DNA from: Gigantopelta aegis | Lineage: Eukaryota > Mollusca > Gastropoda > Neomphalida > Peltospiridae | Assembly: GCF_016097555.1 (NCBI RefSeq) | Contig: NC_054701.1 | Coordinates: 1,103,049 to 1,167,048 of the forward strand | Direction of reading: 5' to 3' | DNA length: 64,000 nt | Shown here: positions 24,901 through 39,900 of the stretch, one piece after another | Layout: each line of letters opens with the position of its first letter | Numbering within the stretch: position 1 is the stretch's first letter | Notes under the pieces: generated by a model | The model's input: the letters and a program-made list of their open reading frames with translations, nothing else | The model's database searches: none | What the model was told of the DNA's origin: nothing | Made by a program: the position numbers and the translations under genes

Positions 24901-27900
24901 TACACTTAATATACGTAAGTAATCATGTGTAGCTGAAAGCTCAAAATAACTGGGTTTGTGCAATTTTTGAAGTTTAATAGACAATTTGGCGAATTTTTCT
25001 AGCCCTGATATGCCAGTCAAAAGTAGGTCATGGTGACCTAGTTATGGTATGCAACACATCACCATCCCAAGTTGTATTTGCATGCAAGGTTTGATGATCC
25101 TATATGAATTGATAAGGAAGATATGGCCCTAGTAAAGAGTTCCTTTCATGTGCAGTAATGTAAAGTAGGTCATGGTAACCTAGTTATCAGGGCTTGCGCT
25201 GTCGGTAGCCAAATTAGCCATTGGCTAATTTTTACCAAAAGTGGCTAATTAAATCTGCATATGGCTAAAATTTTGGCTAAAGACATTTCCCCCCCGTGTT
25301 TCTTCTTTTTTTACACTGCAAATGACAACTTCAAAACAAAATTTTCATAATAGTATACTTTCCGGTAAATCAATAAATGTCGGCTAATCTCGATACGTAC
25401 GATATGCAAATGAAAATGTCAACGGCAATTTTTTTTTTTTTTCAATATACATATTTTTTTTATTATATAAATATATAATATCACAAAATATAGCATTTAT
25501 TGTTAAAACAAAGACTTTATTTACGCCGTGTAAATTACTGGTGTTCCTTTGAAGTAGGTCTTCAATGCTGATTACAACCAAGCCAAGTTCATGGTCGGCG
25601 GGTCACGTCTGACAATAAACATTGCATGTGTTTAAACGGTCTACGAAAAACCCAATACCTATTATTTTAAAGTACCACAAAGAGGGTCATTAACGCTGTG
25701 GTATTTCATAGTGGCATGTATTGTGTCAGGTAAGTTTGTCAAAACAGATTATTCAGATCAGTGCTCAGCGACATGCAGTACAGTTGGATCAAAATAGTGT
25801 GGGCTCTGTGCACGTGGCCGCCTTGTGATTACAGCATGGTGACCTTGGTTTGGCAGCTAACTTCAAAAGGTGGCCCTGCGGGTATTTAAGCACAATGAAC
25901 TCAAAATAAATAAAAACAATAGATTCAATTATTAATCTTAACATCCTTGATGTCATATTCATTAGGTATATACGTTGATGTCGCAGGGAAAATACATTTA
26001 TTTCTATGCTATTATTGCGAGGTTAACATGAGTCAACGGAAACTCGACAACCGGGGGCAATTATCAAGTCGCAAAACTATCTGCGTTTGGCTTTAAATCT
26101 CCCAATAACATTGATGATTGTGTCGAAAATACTGAAAAGACATCGACATGTGAAGTGACAAGGCCATCAATTAGTGCTACACGAAAATTCAGGGATTGTT
26201 GGATGTTTGGCCGATCGTGGTTAAAATATAATGCTCGTTTAAAAAAGATGTTTTGCACTGTATGCCTTGAAGCTGAAGTAAACAACACTTTCACTATGGG
26301 CTGTAGTGCTATGAAGAAGGACCTGATAACAAAATACGAAACGGCAAACGGTAACTATTTACAAATTTACTACCATTTTGTTATAATACTTATATCTTTT
26401 TTTTTTTATTGTGAAACATATTAAAGTGTCAAAAGTGCATGTATTCCCACCTGTCAATCTACACCGACATCGATTGTTAAACCAATAAGAAATGTGTATT
26501 TGGTACGCTGTTTCTGTCTTTATGGAGTTGTGACGATTGTAACTAATTTTATTTAGTAGAACAAAGAAATACAAATTAAAAAATAGTTTTATTCTCTTTT
26601 AGCTTTGCTTTAGTTGATTATAACAAATCTGTGGAAGTTAAGTCTATTAGTATTTGATTGTATTGTATTTTGTTTGTAAAAGAGACCGTTTTATGCACCT
26701 TTTTTTTTGCAAACTGTATTTTATCTTTTTATTGCCAGGGGTGGGGTATTTAATTTGTAAATAATTTGAATATATAAATGATGTAATTGAATATTATTAT
26801 TATTAGTAGTAGTAGTAGTATTTTATAATAATAATTATTATTATTATTTTGTTGTTGTTGTAGGTGACAACAGCCATGCAGCAGCCGTATGTGCCGTGAA
26901 AGAGTGTGTCAACATGGACAGAGTTAGGGAGATTGCCATGAATAAATCAAAGTCAGCCATTGTTGCAGCCCTCAGAAATGTCCACTTTGCTGCCATCAAC
27001 AACCTTCCAAACACACTTGTTCCTCGATTGAACAAACTGTGTATTGCACAGGTAAATCCATTTGCACTTTACAATAATATATAGGTAATGGATACATTAC
27101 ATTTCAAATTACACAAATAAATAATTAATACATTATGTGTAGATAAAATTTTATTTTTTTAGTGGCAAATTCAGTAATATTAAACATATATGTAGTTATT
27201 TAATTTTGTTAATATTTTTTAATCCAGGGATCAGCTCAGCTGAATGATTTGAATGTTGACGAGCACACGAATTACACACACAACAGCAGTGTCCAGGGAC
27301 TCCAGAAGTCATTAGCCGATGTCATTGAAGATTCATTGCTTGAAAGAGTAAATAAATCTGAACTGTTTAGTTTAATGCTTGATGAATCTACAGATGTTTT
27401 TGTTCATCAGAACATGATTGTGTACATTAGATTTTTAGAAACTATTTGTGGCACATGTACCACCCAGACAGTTTTTAGGCATTAAACAGTTGGATGTTGC
27501 TGATGCTGATAGTATAACAACAGCATTGTTAGAGATGTTGAAATTGAAAGACATAGATGTAGATGGTCTAGTTGGGGTTTCAACAGATGGGGCCTCTGTT
27601 ATGACAGGAGTGAAATCTGGGGCGGTGGTTAGGCTTAGGGAGGTAAAGCCAAGTCTGTTAGCTACTCACTGCATTACTCACAGATTAGCTTTAGGTTGTG
27701 GGAAAGCAAGCAGCTGATAAAGTTAGATATCTTGTCAAATTTCAGGAAGTTTTGAATTCTATGTTCAAATATTTTGACAAATCTCCCAAAAACATGGCAA
27801 AGTTAGAAAATATTCAGGAAGTATTGAAAAGCAGCCAGGGCACCAGACTAAAACCGGTATTTCACACTAGATGGCTTAGTTTTGAAGGTAGTGTTCAAGC

Positions 27901-30900
27901 TGTTGTAGATAACTATAGCAGTATAGTCAGTGTATCCATGGAAGACTGGAGTGCAAAGGCCCTGTCGATGCACAAACCCATTACAACTTACACATTTCTG
28001 TATGTTGCACACTTTCTTGCAGACATTCTGTCACACCTGGCTATACTGTGCAAGTCCTTCCAAAGATCGGAGCTCAATTTTACAGAAGTAAACCCACTGT
28101 TGCACTCCACAGTACAGATAACTGAAAAGTTGGCAGACAGTAAGTCAGGTCCCAATATGTGAAACTTTCTTACCAGAGTACCTACCTCTCCAGTCACCAA
28201 CACTCTTGGATTAGTCTGCTTCGAGTTAAATGGACACACAATCAGGGATGGGGTAAACCAGAGGAAGCAGGGATGGGGTAAACCAGAGGAAGCAGGGATG
28301 GGGTAAACCAGACGAAGCAGGGATGGGGTAAACCAGACGAAGCAGGGATGGGGTAAACCAGAGGAAGGAAGCAGAATCAGCATGTGAGCAGTTTGTGGGT
28401 AATTTGATTGGGAATCTAAACGACCGATTCACAGATAAAGGGGATGTGATGTTGTCAGCTCTAACCAAGCTATTTGAACCATCACTCATTGTTGGTAAGG
28501 AGGAGCTGTTAGATGTCTGCACCACAGAGGTTTCCAAATATTTAGGCAGGTGCGGGGATGGGCCAGTAGGTGTGGCAAAGAGTGAGATACAGAGTTTTTT
28601 GGCATTTGCTAAAATACAAATAAATGAAAATAAAATGATGTTTCAGTCTGTACAGCAAACACTGCAGTTGGCAATCAAGAACAGGGCCACATATCCTAGA
28701 GTGTGTAAGGCTGCGCAGAGGCTGACAGTGGTACCAGTGTCCACAGTGGACTGTGAGAGAGGCTTCAGTTGACAAAACTTTATAAAAACAGATTTACGAA
28801 ACAGCCTCTCCACTCAAACTCTCAAACATCTCATACGGATATCAACAGACAAAACACTAAATGAGCAGTTCAACTACAACATGGCATTTGATAAATGGAG
28901 TGGACAAAAAAAATGCAGAATTCTAACGCAGAAGTATTAATTGATAATGAAAGAGAAAGTGACACTTAAACAATAAAAATTAAATGAACAGTAACAATGA
29001 CTGAAATAGTGCTACCATAGGTGTTTTAGTTTGTGCTATTAATGTACAATGTATATTGTTTTGGATTTTGTGTTTACAGAATGTGTATTTATTATTGTGC
29101 TTCCTGTTATTATTTATGTAGTTATAACTTGTATGTATTTGATGGAGAAACTGAATCAACATAATAATTAAAACGGACCTTAAAACTGATAGTGCTGGTT
29201 TTATTCAACAATTTTGGATACTGTATGTGATTTATGTCCTTGATTTGTGATTTATGTATTGATATGTTTGTGTTGAATTTATGTCCTTGGTTTGTGATTT
29301 ATGTATTGATATGTTTGTGTTGAATTTATGTATTGCTATGTTTGTGTTGAATTTATGTCTTGATATGTTTGTGTTGAATTTATGTCTTATGTATTTATGT
29401 TGTAAACAGTATCGCTGCAGTGATGACTGGTTTTATGTACATGTATATGAAAATGAAAATATGAATAAAATTAAATGATATTTGATCCAAATGGCATCGT
29501 TATATTTTTGATAAGAAACATTGAAAATATACTAAATTAGAGTATTTTAGCTTAATTTAGATTTGGCTAAAGACTTTTAATTTTGACTAATGAAAATCAT
29601 AATTGGCTAAATTTTTGGCTAAAGACATTTTTCACCCAGGGTGAGCCCTGAGTTATGGTAAGTGAAACACCACCATTCCAAGTTGTACATGCATGCAAGG
29701 TTTGATGATAATCCTATATGACTTGATAACAAAGACATGCTCCGAAAATGAAGTGTTCAGATGGATGGACGTCATACCATAATATGACCCGTGACGTCAT
29801 ACCATAATATGACCCATGATGCCATACCATAATATGACCTGTGACGGCATACCATAATATGACCTGTGACACCATACCATAATATGACCCGTGACACCAT
29901 ACCATAATATCACCTGTGACGCCATACCATAACATGACCTGTGACACCATACCATAATATGACCCGTGACACCATACCATAATATGACCCGCGACACCAT
30001 ACCATAATATGGCCTGTGACGTCATACCATAATATGACCCGTGATGTCATACCATAATATTACCCGTGACGCCATACCATAATATCACCTGTGACGCCAT
30101 ACCATAACATGACCTGTGACGCCATACCATAATATGACCTGTGACGTCATACCATAATATGACCTGTGATGTCATACCATAATATGACCCGTGACGCCAT
30201 ACCATAATATGACCCATGACGCCATACCATAATATGACCTGTGACGTCATACCATAATATGACCCGTGACACCATACCATAATATGACCCGTGACGCCAT
30301 ACCATAATATGACCTGTGATGTCATACCATAATATGACCTGTGACGCCATACCATAATCCTGTGACGCCATACCATAATCCTGTGACGTCATACCATAAT
30401 ATGACCCATCAAAGACAGGCATATATGAAAATATAAAGAAATAATTAAATGAAATTCGTGTCTAGAAGTAAATATAATGCAGGTAGCATATCACTGACAA
30501 AGTTGTAACAAACCAGTTCCTTGACATTTGCCGCTAAATTGAGACCGCTCTGTTTTCTACTGAACATATCATCCAGTCGTCCGGGAGTTGCTATCACAAT
30601 ATGTCCTCTGAAATTACACAAATATCTACACGGTTTATTTCAAAAGGAAACCGTTTAACTAAAAACATATAAACAAAGAGGAAAATACCACCCCCTCCCT
30701 CAAATGCTTTCATATCCCATCATTACACAAGGCTTTGGTAATCAAAGAGACCCTGGTATTAAATAGGTAAGTTTTATCTTTCATTTCTAGACCCAACTGT
30801 TGTAATAAGAACTGCCTATGTGACAGTTTTATCTTTCATTTCTAGACACAACTGTTGTAATAAGAACTGCCTATGTGACAGTTTTATCTTTCATTTCTCG

Positions 30901-33900
30901 ACACAACTGTTGTAATAAGAACTGCCTATGTGAGTTTTATCTTTCATTTCTAGACCCAACTGTTGTAATAAGAACTGCCTATGTGACAGTTTTATCTTTC
31001 ATTTCTAGACACAACTGTTGTAATAAGAACTGCCTATGTGAGTTTTATCTTTCATTTCTAGACCCAACTGTTGTAATAAGAACTGCCTATATGACAGTTT
31101 TATCTGTCATTTCTAGACCCAACTGTTGTAATAAGAACTGCCTATGTGACAGTTTTATCTTTCATTTCTAGACCCAACTGTTGTAATAAGAACTGCCTAT
31201 GCGACAGTTTTATCTGTCATTTCTAGACCCAACTGTTGCAATAGCCTTCCTAGATACTAAAGGGCCCTCATTAAACAATTCACTTTCATTTCTAGACCCA
31301 ACTGTTGTAACAGCCTTCCTAGATACTAAAGGGCCCTCATTAAACAATTCACTTTCATTTCTAGACCCAGCTGTTGTAACACCCTTCCTAGATACTAAAG
31401 GGCCCTCATTAAACAATTCACTTTCATTTCTAGACCCAACTGTTGTGACAGCCTTCCTAGATACTAAAGGGCCCTCATTAAACAATTCACTTTCATTTCT
31501 AGACCCAACTGTTGTGACAGCCTTCCTAGATACTAAAGGGCCCTCATTGAACAATTCACTTTCATTTCTAGACCCAACTGTTGTGACAGCCTTCCTAGAT
31601 ACTAAAGGGCCCTCATTGAACAATTCACTTTCATTTCTAGACCCAACTGTTGTGACAGCCTTCCTAGATACTAAAGGGCCCTCATTGAACAATTCACTTT
31701 CATTTGTAGACCCAACTGTTGTGACAGCCTTCCTAGATACTAAAGGGCCCTCATTGAACAATTCACTTTCATTTGTAGACCCAACTGTTGTGACAGCCTT
31801 CCTAGATACTAAAGGGCCCTCATTGAACAATTCACTTTCATTTGTACACCCAACTGTTGTGACAGCCTTCCTGGATACTAAAGGGCCCTCATTAAACAAT
31901 TCACTTTCATTTCTAGACCCAACTGTTGTGACAGCCTTCCTAGATACTAAAGGGCCCTCATTAAACAATTCACTTTCATTTCTAGACCCAACTGTTGTAA
32001 CAGCCTTCCTAGATACTAAAGGGCCCTCATTAAACAATTCACTTTCATTTCTAGACCCAACTGTTGTGACAGCCTTCCTAGATACTAAAGGGCCCTCATT
32101 AAACAATTCACTTTCATTTCTAGACCCAACTGTTGTGACAGCCTTCCTAGATACTACAGGGCCCTCATTAAACAATTCACTTTCATTTGTAGACCCAACT
32201 GTTGTGACAGCCTTCCTAGATACTAAAGGGCCCTCATTAAACAATTCACTTTCATTTCTAGACCCAACTGTTGTGACAGCCTTCCTAGATACTAAAGGGC
32301 CCTCATTAAACAATTCACTTTCATTTCTAGACCCAACTGTTGTGACAGCCTTCCTAGATACTAAAGGGCCCTCATTAAACAATTCACTTTCATTTCTAGA
32401 CCCAACTGTTGTGACAGCCTTCCTAGATACTAAAGGGCCCTCATTAAACAATTCACTTTCATTTGTAGACCCAACTGTTGTGACAGCCTTCCTAGATACT
32501 AAAGGGCCCTCATTAAACAATTCACTTTCATTTGTAGACCCAACTGTTGTGACAGCCTTCCTAGATACTAAAGGGCCCTCATTAAACAATTCACTTTCAT
32601 TTCTAGACCCAACTGTTGTGACAGCCTTCCTAGATACTAAAGGGCCCTCATTAAACAATTCACTTTCATTTCTAGACCCAACTGTTGTGACAGCCTTCCT
32701 AGATACTAAAGGGCCCTCATTAAACAATTCACTTTCATTTCTAGACCCAACTGTTGTGACAGCCTTCCTAGATACTAAAGGGCCCTCATTAAACAATTCA
32801 CTTTCATTTCTAGACCCAACTGTTGTGACAGCCTTCCTAGATACTAAAGGGCCCTCATTAAACAATTCACTTTCATTTCTAGACCCAACTGTTGTGACAG
32901 CCTTCCTAGATACTAAAGGGCCCTCATTAAACAATTCACTTTCATTTCTAGACCCAACTGTTGTGACAGCCTTCCTAGATACTAAAGGGCCCTCATTAAA
33001 CAATTCACTTTCATTTGTAGACCCAACTGTTGTGACAGCCTTCCTAGATACTAAAGGGCCCTCATTGAACAATTCACTTTCATTTGTAGACCCAACTGTT
33101 GTGACAGCCTTCCTAGATACTAAAGGGCCCTCATTGAACAATTCACTTTCATTTGTAGACCCAACTGTTGTGACAGCCTTCCTAGATACTAAAGGGCCCT
33201 CATTAAACAATTCACTTTCATTTGTAGACCCAACTGTTGTGACAGCCTTCCTAGATACTAAAGGGCCCTCATTAAACAATTCACTTTCATTTCTAGACCC
33301 AACTGTTGTGACAGCCTTCCTAGATACTAAAGGGCCCTCATTAAACAATTCACTTTCATTTCTAGACCCAACTGTTGTGACAGCCTTCCTAGATACTAAA
33401 GGGCCCTCATTGAACAATTCACTTTCATTTCTAGACCCAACTGTTGTGACAGCCTTCCTAGATACTAAAGGGCCCTCATTGAACAATTCACTTTCATTTC
33501 TAGACCCAACTGTTGTGACAGCCTTCCTAGATACTAAAGGGCCCTCATTGAACAATTCACTTTCATTTCTAGACCCAACTGTTGTGACAGCCTTCCTAGA
33601 TACTAAAGGGCCCTCATTAAACAATTCACTTTCATTTCTAGACCCAACTGTTGTGACAGCCTTCCTAGATACTAAAGGGCCCTCATTAAACAATTCACTT
33701 TCATTTCTAGACCCAACTGTTGTGACAGCCTTCCTAGATACTAAAGGGCCCTCATTAAACAATTCACTTTCATTTCTAGACCCAACTGTTGTGACAGCCT
33801 TCCTAGATACTAAAGGGCCCTCATTGAACAATTCACTTTCATTTGTAGACCCAACTGTTGTGACAGCCTTCCTAGATACTAAAGGGCCCTCATTGAACAA

Positions 33901-36900
33901 TTCACTTTCATTTGTAGACCCAACTGTTGTGACAGCCTTCCTAGATACTAAAGGGCCCTCATTGAACAATTCACTTTCATTTGTACACCCAACTGTTGTG
34001 ACAGCCTTCCTAGATACTAAAGGGCCCTCATTAAACAATTCACTTTCATTTCTAGACCCAACTGTTGTGACAGCCTTCCTAGATACTAAAGGGCCCTCAT
34101 TAAACAATTCACTTTCATTTCTAGACCCAACTGTTGTGACAGCCTTCCTAGATACTAAAGGGCCCTCATTAAACAATTCACTTTCATTTCTAGACCCAAC
34201 TGTTGTGACAGCCTTCCTAGATACTAAAGGGCCCTCATTGAACAATTCACTTTCATTTCTAGACCCAACTGTTGTGACAGCCTTCCTAGATACTAAAGGG
34301 CCCTCATTGAACAATTCACTTTCATTTCTAGACCCAACTGTTGTGACAGCCTTCCTAGATACTAAAGGGCCCTCATTGAACAATTCACTTTCATTTCTAG
34401 ACCCAACTGTTGTGACAGCCTTCCTAGATACTAAAGGGCCCTCATTAAACAATTCACTTTCATTTCTAGACCCAACTGTTGTGACAGCCTTCCTAGATAC
34501 TAAAGGGCCCTCATTGAACAATTCACTTTCATTTCTAGACCCAACTGTTGTGACAGCCTTCCTAGATACTAAAGGGCCCTCATTAAACAATTCACTTTCA
34601 TTTCTAGACCCAAATGTTGTGACAGCCTTCCTAGATACTAAAGGGCCCTCATTGAACAATTCACTTTCATTTGTAGACCCAACTGTTGTGACAGCCTTCC
34701 TAGATACTAAAGGGCCCTCATTGAACAATTCACTTTCATTTGTAGACCCAACTGTTGTGACAGCCTTCCTAGATACTAAAGGGCCCTCATTGAACAATTC
34801 ACTTTCATTTGTACACCCAACTGTTGTGACAGCCTTCCTAGATACTAAAGGGCCCTCATTAAACAATTCACTTTCATTTCTAGACCCAACTGTTGTGACA
34901 GCCTTCCTAGATACTAAAGGGCCCTCATTAAACAATTCACTTTCATTTCTAGACCCAACTGTTGTGACAGCCTTCCTAGATACTAAAGGGCCCTCATTAA
35001 ACAATTCACTTTCATTTCTAGACCCAACTGTTGTGACAGCCTTCCTAGATACTAAAGGGCCCTCATTAAACAATTCACTTTCATTTGTAGACCCAACTGT
35101 TGTAATAGCCTTCCTAGATACTAAAGGGCCCTCATTAAACAATTCACTTTCATTTCTAGACCCAACTGTTGTAATAGCCTTCCTAGATACTAAAGGGCCC
35201 AACTGTTGTAATAGCCTTCCTAGATACTAAAGGGCCCAACTGTTGTAATAGCCTTCCTAGATACTAAAGGGCCCAACTGTTGTAATAGCCTTCCTAGATA
35301 CTAAAGGGCCCAACTGTTGTAATAGCCTTCCTAGATACTAAAGGGCCCTCATTAAACAATTCACTTTCATTTCTAGACCCAACTGTTGTAACAGCCTTCC
35401 TAGATACTAAAGGGCCCTCATTAAACAATTCACTTTCATTTCTAGACCCAACTGTTGTAATAGCCTTCCTAGATACTAAAGGGCCCAACTGTTGTAATAG
35501 CCTTCCTAGATACTAAAGGGCCCAACTGTTGTAATAGCCTTCCTAGATACTAAAGGGCCCAACTGTTGTAATAGCCTTCCTAGATACTAAAGGGTCCTCA
35601 TTAAACAATTCACTTTCATTTGTAGACCCAACTGTTGTAACAGCCTTCCTAGATACTAAAGGGCCCTCATTAAACAATTCACTTTCATTTCTAGACCCAA
35701 CTGTTGTAATAGCCTTCCTAGATACTAAAGGGCCCTCATTAAACAATTCACTTTCATTTCTAGACCCAACTGTTGTAATAGCCTTCCTAAATACTAAAGG
35801 GCCCAACTGTTGTAATAGCCTTCCTAGATACTAAAGGGCCCAACTGTTGTAATAGCCTTCCTAGATACTAAAGGGCCCTCATTAAACAATTCACTTTCAT
35901 TTCTAGACACAACTGTTGTAACAGCCTTCCTAGATACTAAAGGGCCCTCATTAAACAATTCACTTTCATTTCTAGACCCAACTGTTGTAATAGCCTTCCT
36001 AGATACTAAAGGGCCCTCATTAAACAATTCACTTTCATTTCTAGACCCAACTGTTGTAACAGCCTTCCTAGATACTAAAGGGCCCTCATTAAACAATTCA
36101 CTTTCATTTCTAGACCCAACTGTTGTAAAGGGCCCAACTGTTGTAATAGCCTTCCTAGATACTAAAGGGCCCTCATTAAACAATTCACTTTCATTTGTAG
36201 ACCCAACTGTTGTAATAGCCTTCCTAGATACTAAAGGGCCCTCATTAAACAATTCACTTTCATTTCTAGACCCAACTGTTGTAACAGCCTTCCTAGATAC
36301 TAAAGGGCCCTCATTAAACAATTCACTTTCATTTCTAGACCCAACTGTTGTAATAGCCTTCCTAGATACTAAAGGGCCCTCATTAAACAATTCACTTTCA
36401 TTTGTAGACCCAACTGTTGTGACAGCCTTCCTAGATACTAAAGGGCCCTCATTAAACAATTCACTTTCATTTCTAGACCCAACTGTTGTGACAGCCTTCC
36501 TAGATACTAAAGGGCCCTCATTAAACAATTCACTTTCATTTCTAGACCCAACTGTTGTGACAGCCTTCCTAGATACTAAAGGGCCCTCATTAAACAATTC
36601 ACTTTCATTTCTAGACCCAACTGTTGTGACAGCCTTCCTAGATACTAAAGGGCCCTCATTAAACAATTCAGCCTTCCTAGATACTAAAGGGGACCCAACA
36701 TAGCCTTCCTAGATACTAAACCCAACTGTTGTAACAGCCTTCCTAGATACTAAAGGGCCCTCATTGAACAATTCACTTTCATTTCTAGACCCAACTGTTG
36801 TGACAGCCTTCCTAGATACTAAAGGGCCCTCATTGAACAATTCACTTTCATTTCTAGACCCAACTGTTGTGACAGCCTTCCTAGATACTAAAGGGCCCTC

Positions 36901-39900
36901 ATTAAACAATTCACTTTCATTTCTAGACCCAACTGTTGTAACAGCCTTCCTAGATACTAAAGGGCCCTCATTAAACAATTCACTTTCATTTCTAGACCCA
37001 ACTGTTGTAACAGCCTTCCTAGATACTAAAGGGCCCTCATTAAACAATTCACTTTCATTTCTAGACCCAACTGTTGTAACAGCCTTCCTAGATACTAAAG
37101 GGCCCTCATTAAACAATTCACTTTCATTTCTAGACCCAACTGTTGTGACAGCCTTCCTAGATACTAAAGGGCCCTCATTAAACAATTCACTTTCATTTCT
37201 AGACCCAACTGTTGTGACAGCCTTCCTAGATACTAAAGGGCCCTCATTAAACAATTCACTTTCATTTCTAGACCCAACTGTTGTGACAGCCTTCCTAGAT
37301 ACTAAAGGGCCCTCATTAAACAATTCACTTTCATTTCTAGACCCAACTGTTGTGACAGCCTTCCTAGATACTAAAGGGCCCTCATTAAACAATTCACTTT
37401 CATTTGTAGACCCAACTGTTGTGACAGCCTTCCTAGATACTAAAGGGCCCTCATTAAACAATTCACTTTCATTTCTAGACCCAACTGTTGTGACAGCCTT
37501 CCTAGATACTAAAGGGCCCTCATTAAACAATTCACTTTCATTTCTAGACCCAACTGTTGTGACAGCCTTCCTAGATACTAAAGGGCCCTCATTAAACAAT
37601 TCACTTTCATTTCTAGACCCAACTGTTGTGACAGCCTTCCTAGATACTAAAGGGCCCTCATTAAACAATTCACTTTCATTTCTAGACCCAACTGTTGTAA
37701 CAGCCTTCCTAGATACTAAAGGGCCCTCATTAAACAATTCACTTTCATTACTAGACCCAACTGTTGTAACAGCCTTCCTAGATACTAAAGGGCCCTCATT
37801 AAACAATTCACTTTCATTTCTAGACCCAACTGTTGTGTAATAGCCTTCCTAGATACTAAAGGGCCCTCATTAAACAATTCACTTTCATTTCCTAGATACT
37901 AAAGGGCCCTCATTAAACAATTCACTTTCATTTGTAGACCCAACTGTTGTAACAGCCTTCCTAGATACTAAAGGGCCCTCATTAAACAATTCACTTTCAT
38001 TTCTAGACCCAACTGTTGTAATAGCCTTCCTAGATACTAAAGGGCCCTCATTAAACAATTCACTTTCATTTCTAGACCCAACTGTTGTAATAGCCTTCCT
38101 AGATACTAAAGGGCCCTCATTAAACAATTCACTTTCATTTCTAGACCCAACTGTTGTAACAGCCTTCCTAGATACTAAAGGGCCCTCATTAAACAATTCA
38201 CTTTCATTTCTAGACCCAACTGTTGTAGCCTTCCTAGATACTAAAGGGCCCTCATTAAACAATTCACTTTCATTTCTAGACCCAACTGTTGTAACAGCCT
38301 TCCTAGATACTAAAGGGCCCTCATTAAACAATTCACTTTCATTTCTAGACCCAACTGTTGTAATAGCCTTCCTAGATACTAAAGGGCCCTCATTAAACAA
38401 TTCACTTTCATTTCTAGACCCAACTGTTGTGACAGCCTAGCCTTCCTAGATACTAAAGGGCCCTCATTAAACAATTCACTTTCATTTCTAGACCCAACTG
38501 TTGTAACAGCCTTCCTAGATACTAAAGGGCCCTCATTAAACAATTCACTTTCATTTCTAGACCCAACTGTTGTGACAGCCTTCCTAGATACTAAAGGGCC
38601 CTCATTAAACAATTCACTTTCATTTCTAGACCCAACTGTTGTGACAGCCTTCCTAGATACTAAAGGGCCCTCATTAAACAATTCACTTTCATTTCTAGAC
38701 CCAACTGTTGTGACAGCCTTCCTAGATACTAAAGGGCCCTCATTAAACAATTCACTTTCATTTCTAGACCCAACTGTTGTGACAGCCTTCCTAGATACTA
38801 AAGGGCCCTCATTAAACAATTCACTTTCATTTCTAGACCCAACTGTTGTGACAGCCTTCCTAGATACTAAAGGGCCCTCATTAAACAATTCACTTTCATT
38901 TCTAGACCCAACTGTTGTGACAGCCTTCCTAGATACTAAAGGGCCCAACTGTTGTCATTAAACAATTCACCTTCCTAGATACTAAAGGGACCCAACTGTT
39001 GTACTAAAGGGCCCTCAGCCTTCCTAAACAAGGGCCTTCCCTAAAGGGCCCAACTGTTGTAAAGCCTTCCTAGATACTAAAGGGCCCAACTGTTGTCATA
39101 GCCTTCCTAGATACTAAAGGGCCCAACTTTCAGCCTTCCTAGATACTAAAGGGCCCTCATTAAACAATTCACTTTCATTTCTAGACCCAAGACCCAACTG
39201 TTGTAACAGCCTTCCTAGATACTAAAGGGCCCTCACTGTTGTAACAGCCTTCCAGATTTAAACAATTCACTTTCATTTCTAGACCCAACTGTTGTAACAG
39301 CCTTCCTAGATACTAAAGGGCCCTCATTAAACAATTCACTTTCATTTCTAGACCCAACTGTTGTGACAGCCTTCCTAGATACTAAAGGGCCCTCATTAAA
39401 CAACACTTTCATTTTAGACCCAACTTGTGACAGCCTTCCTAGATACTTCATTTCTAGACCCAACTGTTGTGACAGCCTTCCTAGATACTAAAGGGCCCTC
39501 ATTCATTTCTAGACCCAACAATTCACTTTCATTTAAAGGGTAGACCCAACTGTTGTGACAGCCTTCCTAGATACTAAAGGGCCCTCATTAAACAATTCAC
39601 TTTCATTTGTAGACCCAACTGTTGTGACAGCCTTCCTAGATACTAAAGGGCCCTCATTAAACAATTCACTTTCATTTCTAGACCCAACTGTTGTGACAGC
39701 CTTCCTAGATACTAAAGGGCCCTCATTAAACAATTCACTTTCATTTCTAGACCCAACTGTTGTGACAGCCTTCCTAGATACTAAAGGGCCCTCATTAAAC
39801 AATTCACTTTCATTTCTAGACCCAACTGTTGTGACAGCCTTCCTAGATACTAAAGGGCCCTCATTAAACAATTCACTTTCATTTCTAGACCCAACTGTTG

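Larger units (their letters stand above)
25188..29650 (+). mobile_element. hAT transposon with transposase remnant, 4463 bp, 6-bp TSD
   Basis: Ends CAGGGCTTGCGCTGTCGG (left) and CAGGGCTCACCCTGGG (right, inverted). Flanked by AGTTAT on both sides (25182-25187, 29651-29656). Subterminal TGGCTAA words occur at both ends. It carries the transposase remnant at 26028-28940, AT-rich microsatellite near 26790-26860 and two minisatellites. It lies in DDX55 intron 4, same direction as the + strand and opposite to the host gene. Confidence 0.92.

Noticed and set aside
26028-28940. Host ZNF862/KIAA1586-like gene
   Set aside because: Terminal inverted repeats, a 6-bp target duplication and several frame breaks show a dead transposon copy.
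29772-30410. CRISPR-like array
   Set aside because: Direct tandem repeats without unique spacers, in a eukaryotic intron.
31199-35230. A 1343-codon ORF on + and a 1330-codon ORF on - through the same DNA
   Set aside because: The unit is 69 bp (23 codons) with no stop in these frames, so both strands are open automatically. There is no start context, no domain and no codon-level constraint, and the region is inside a DDX55 intron.
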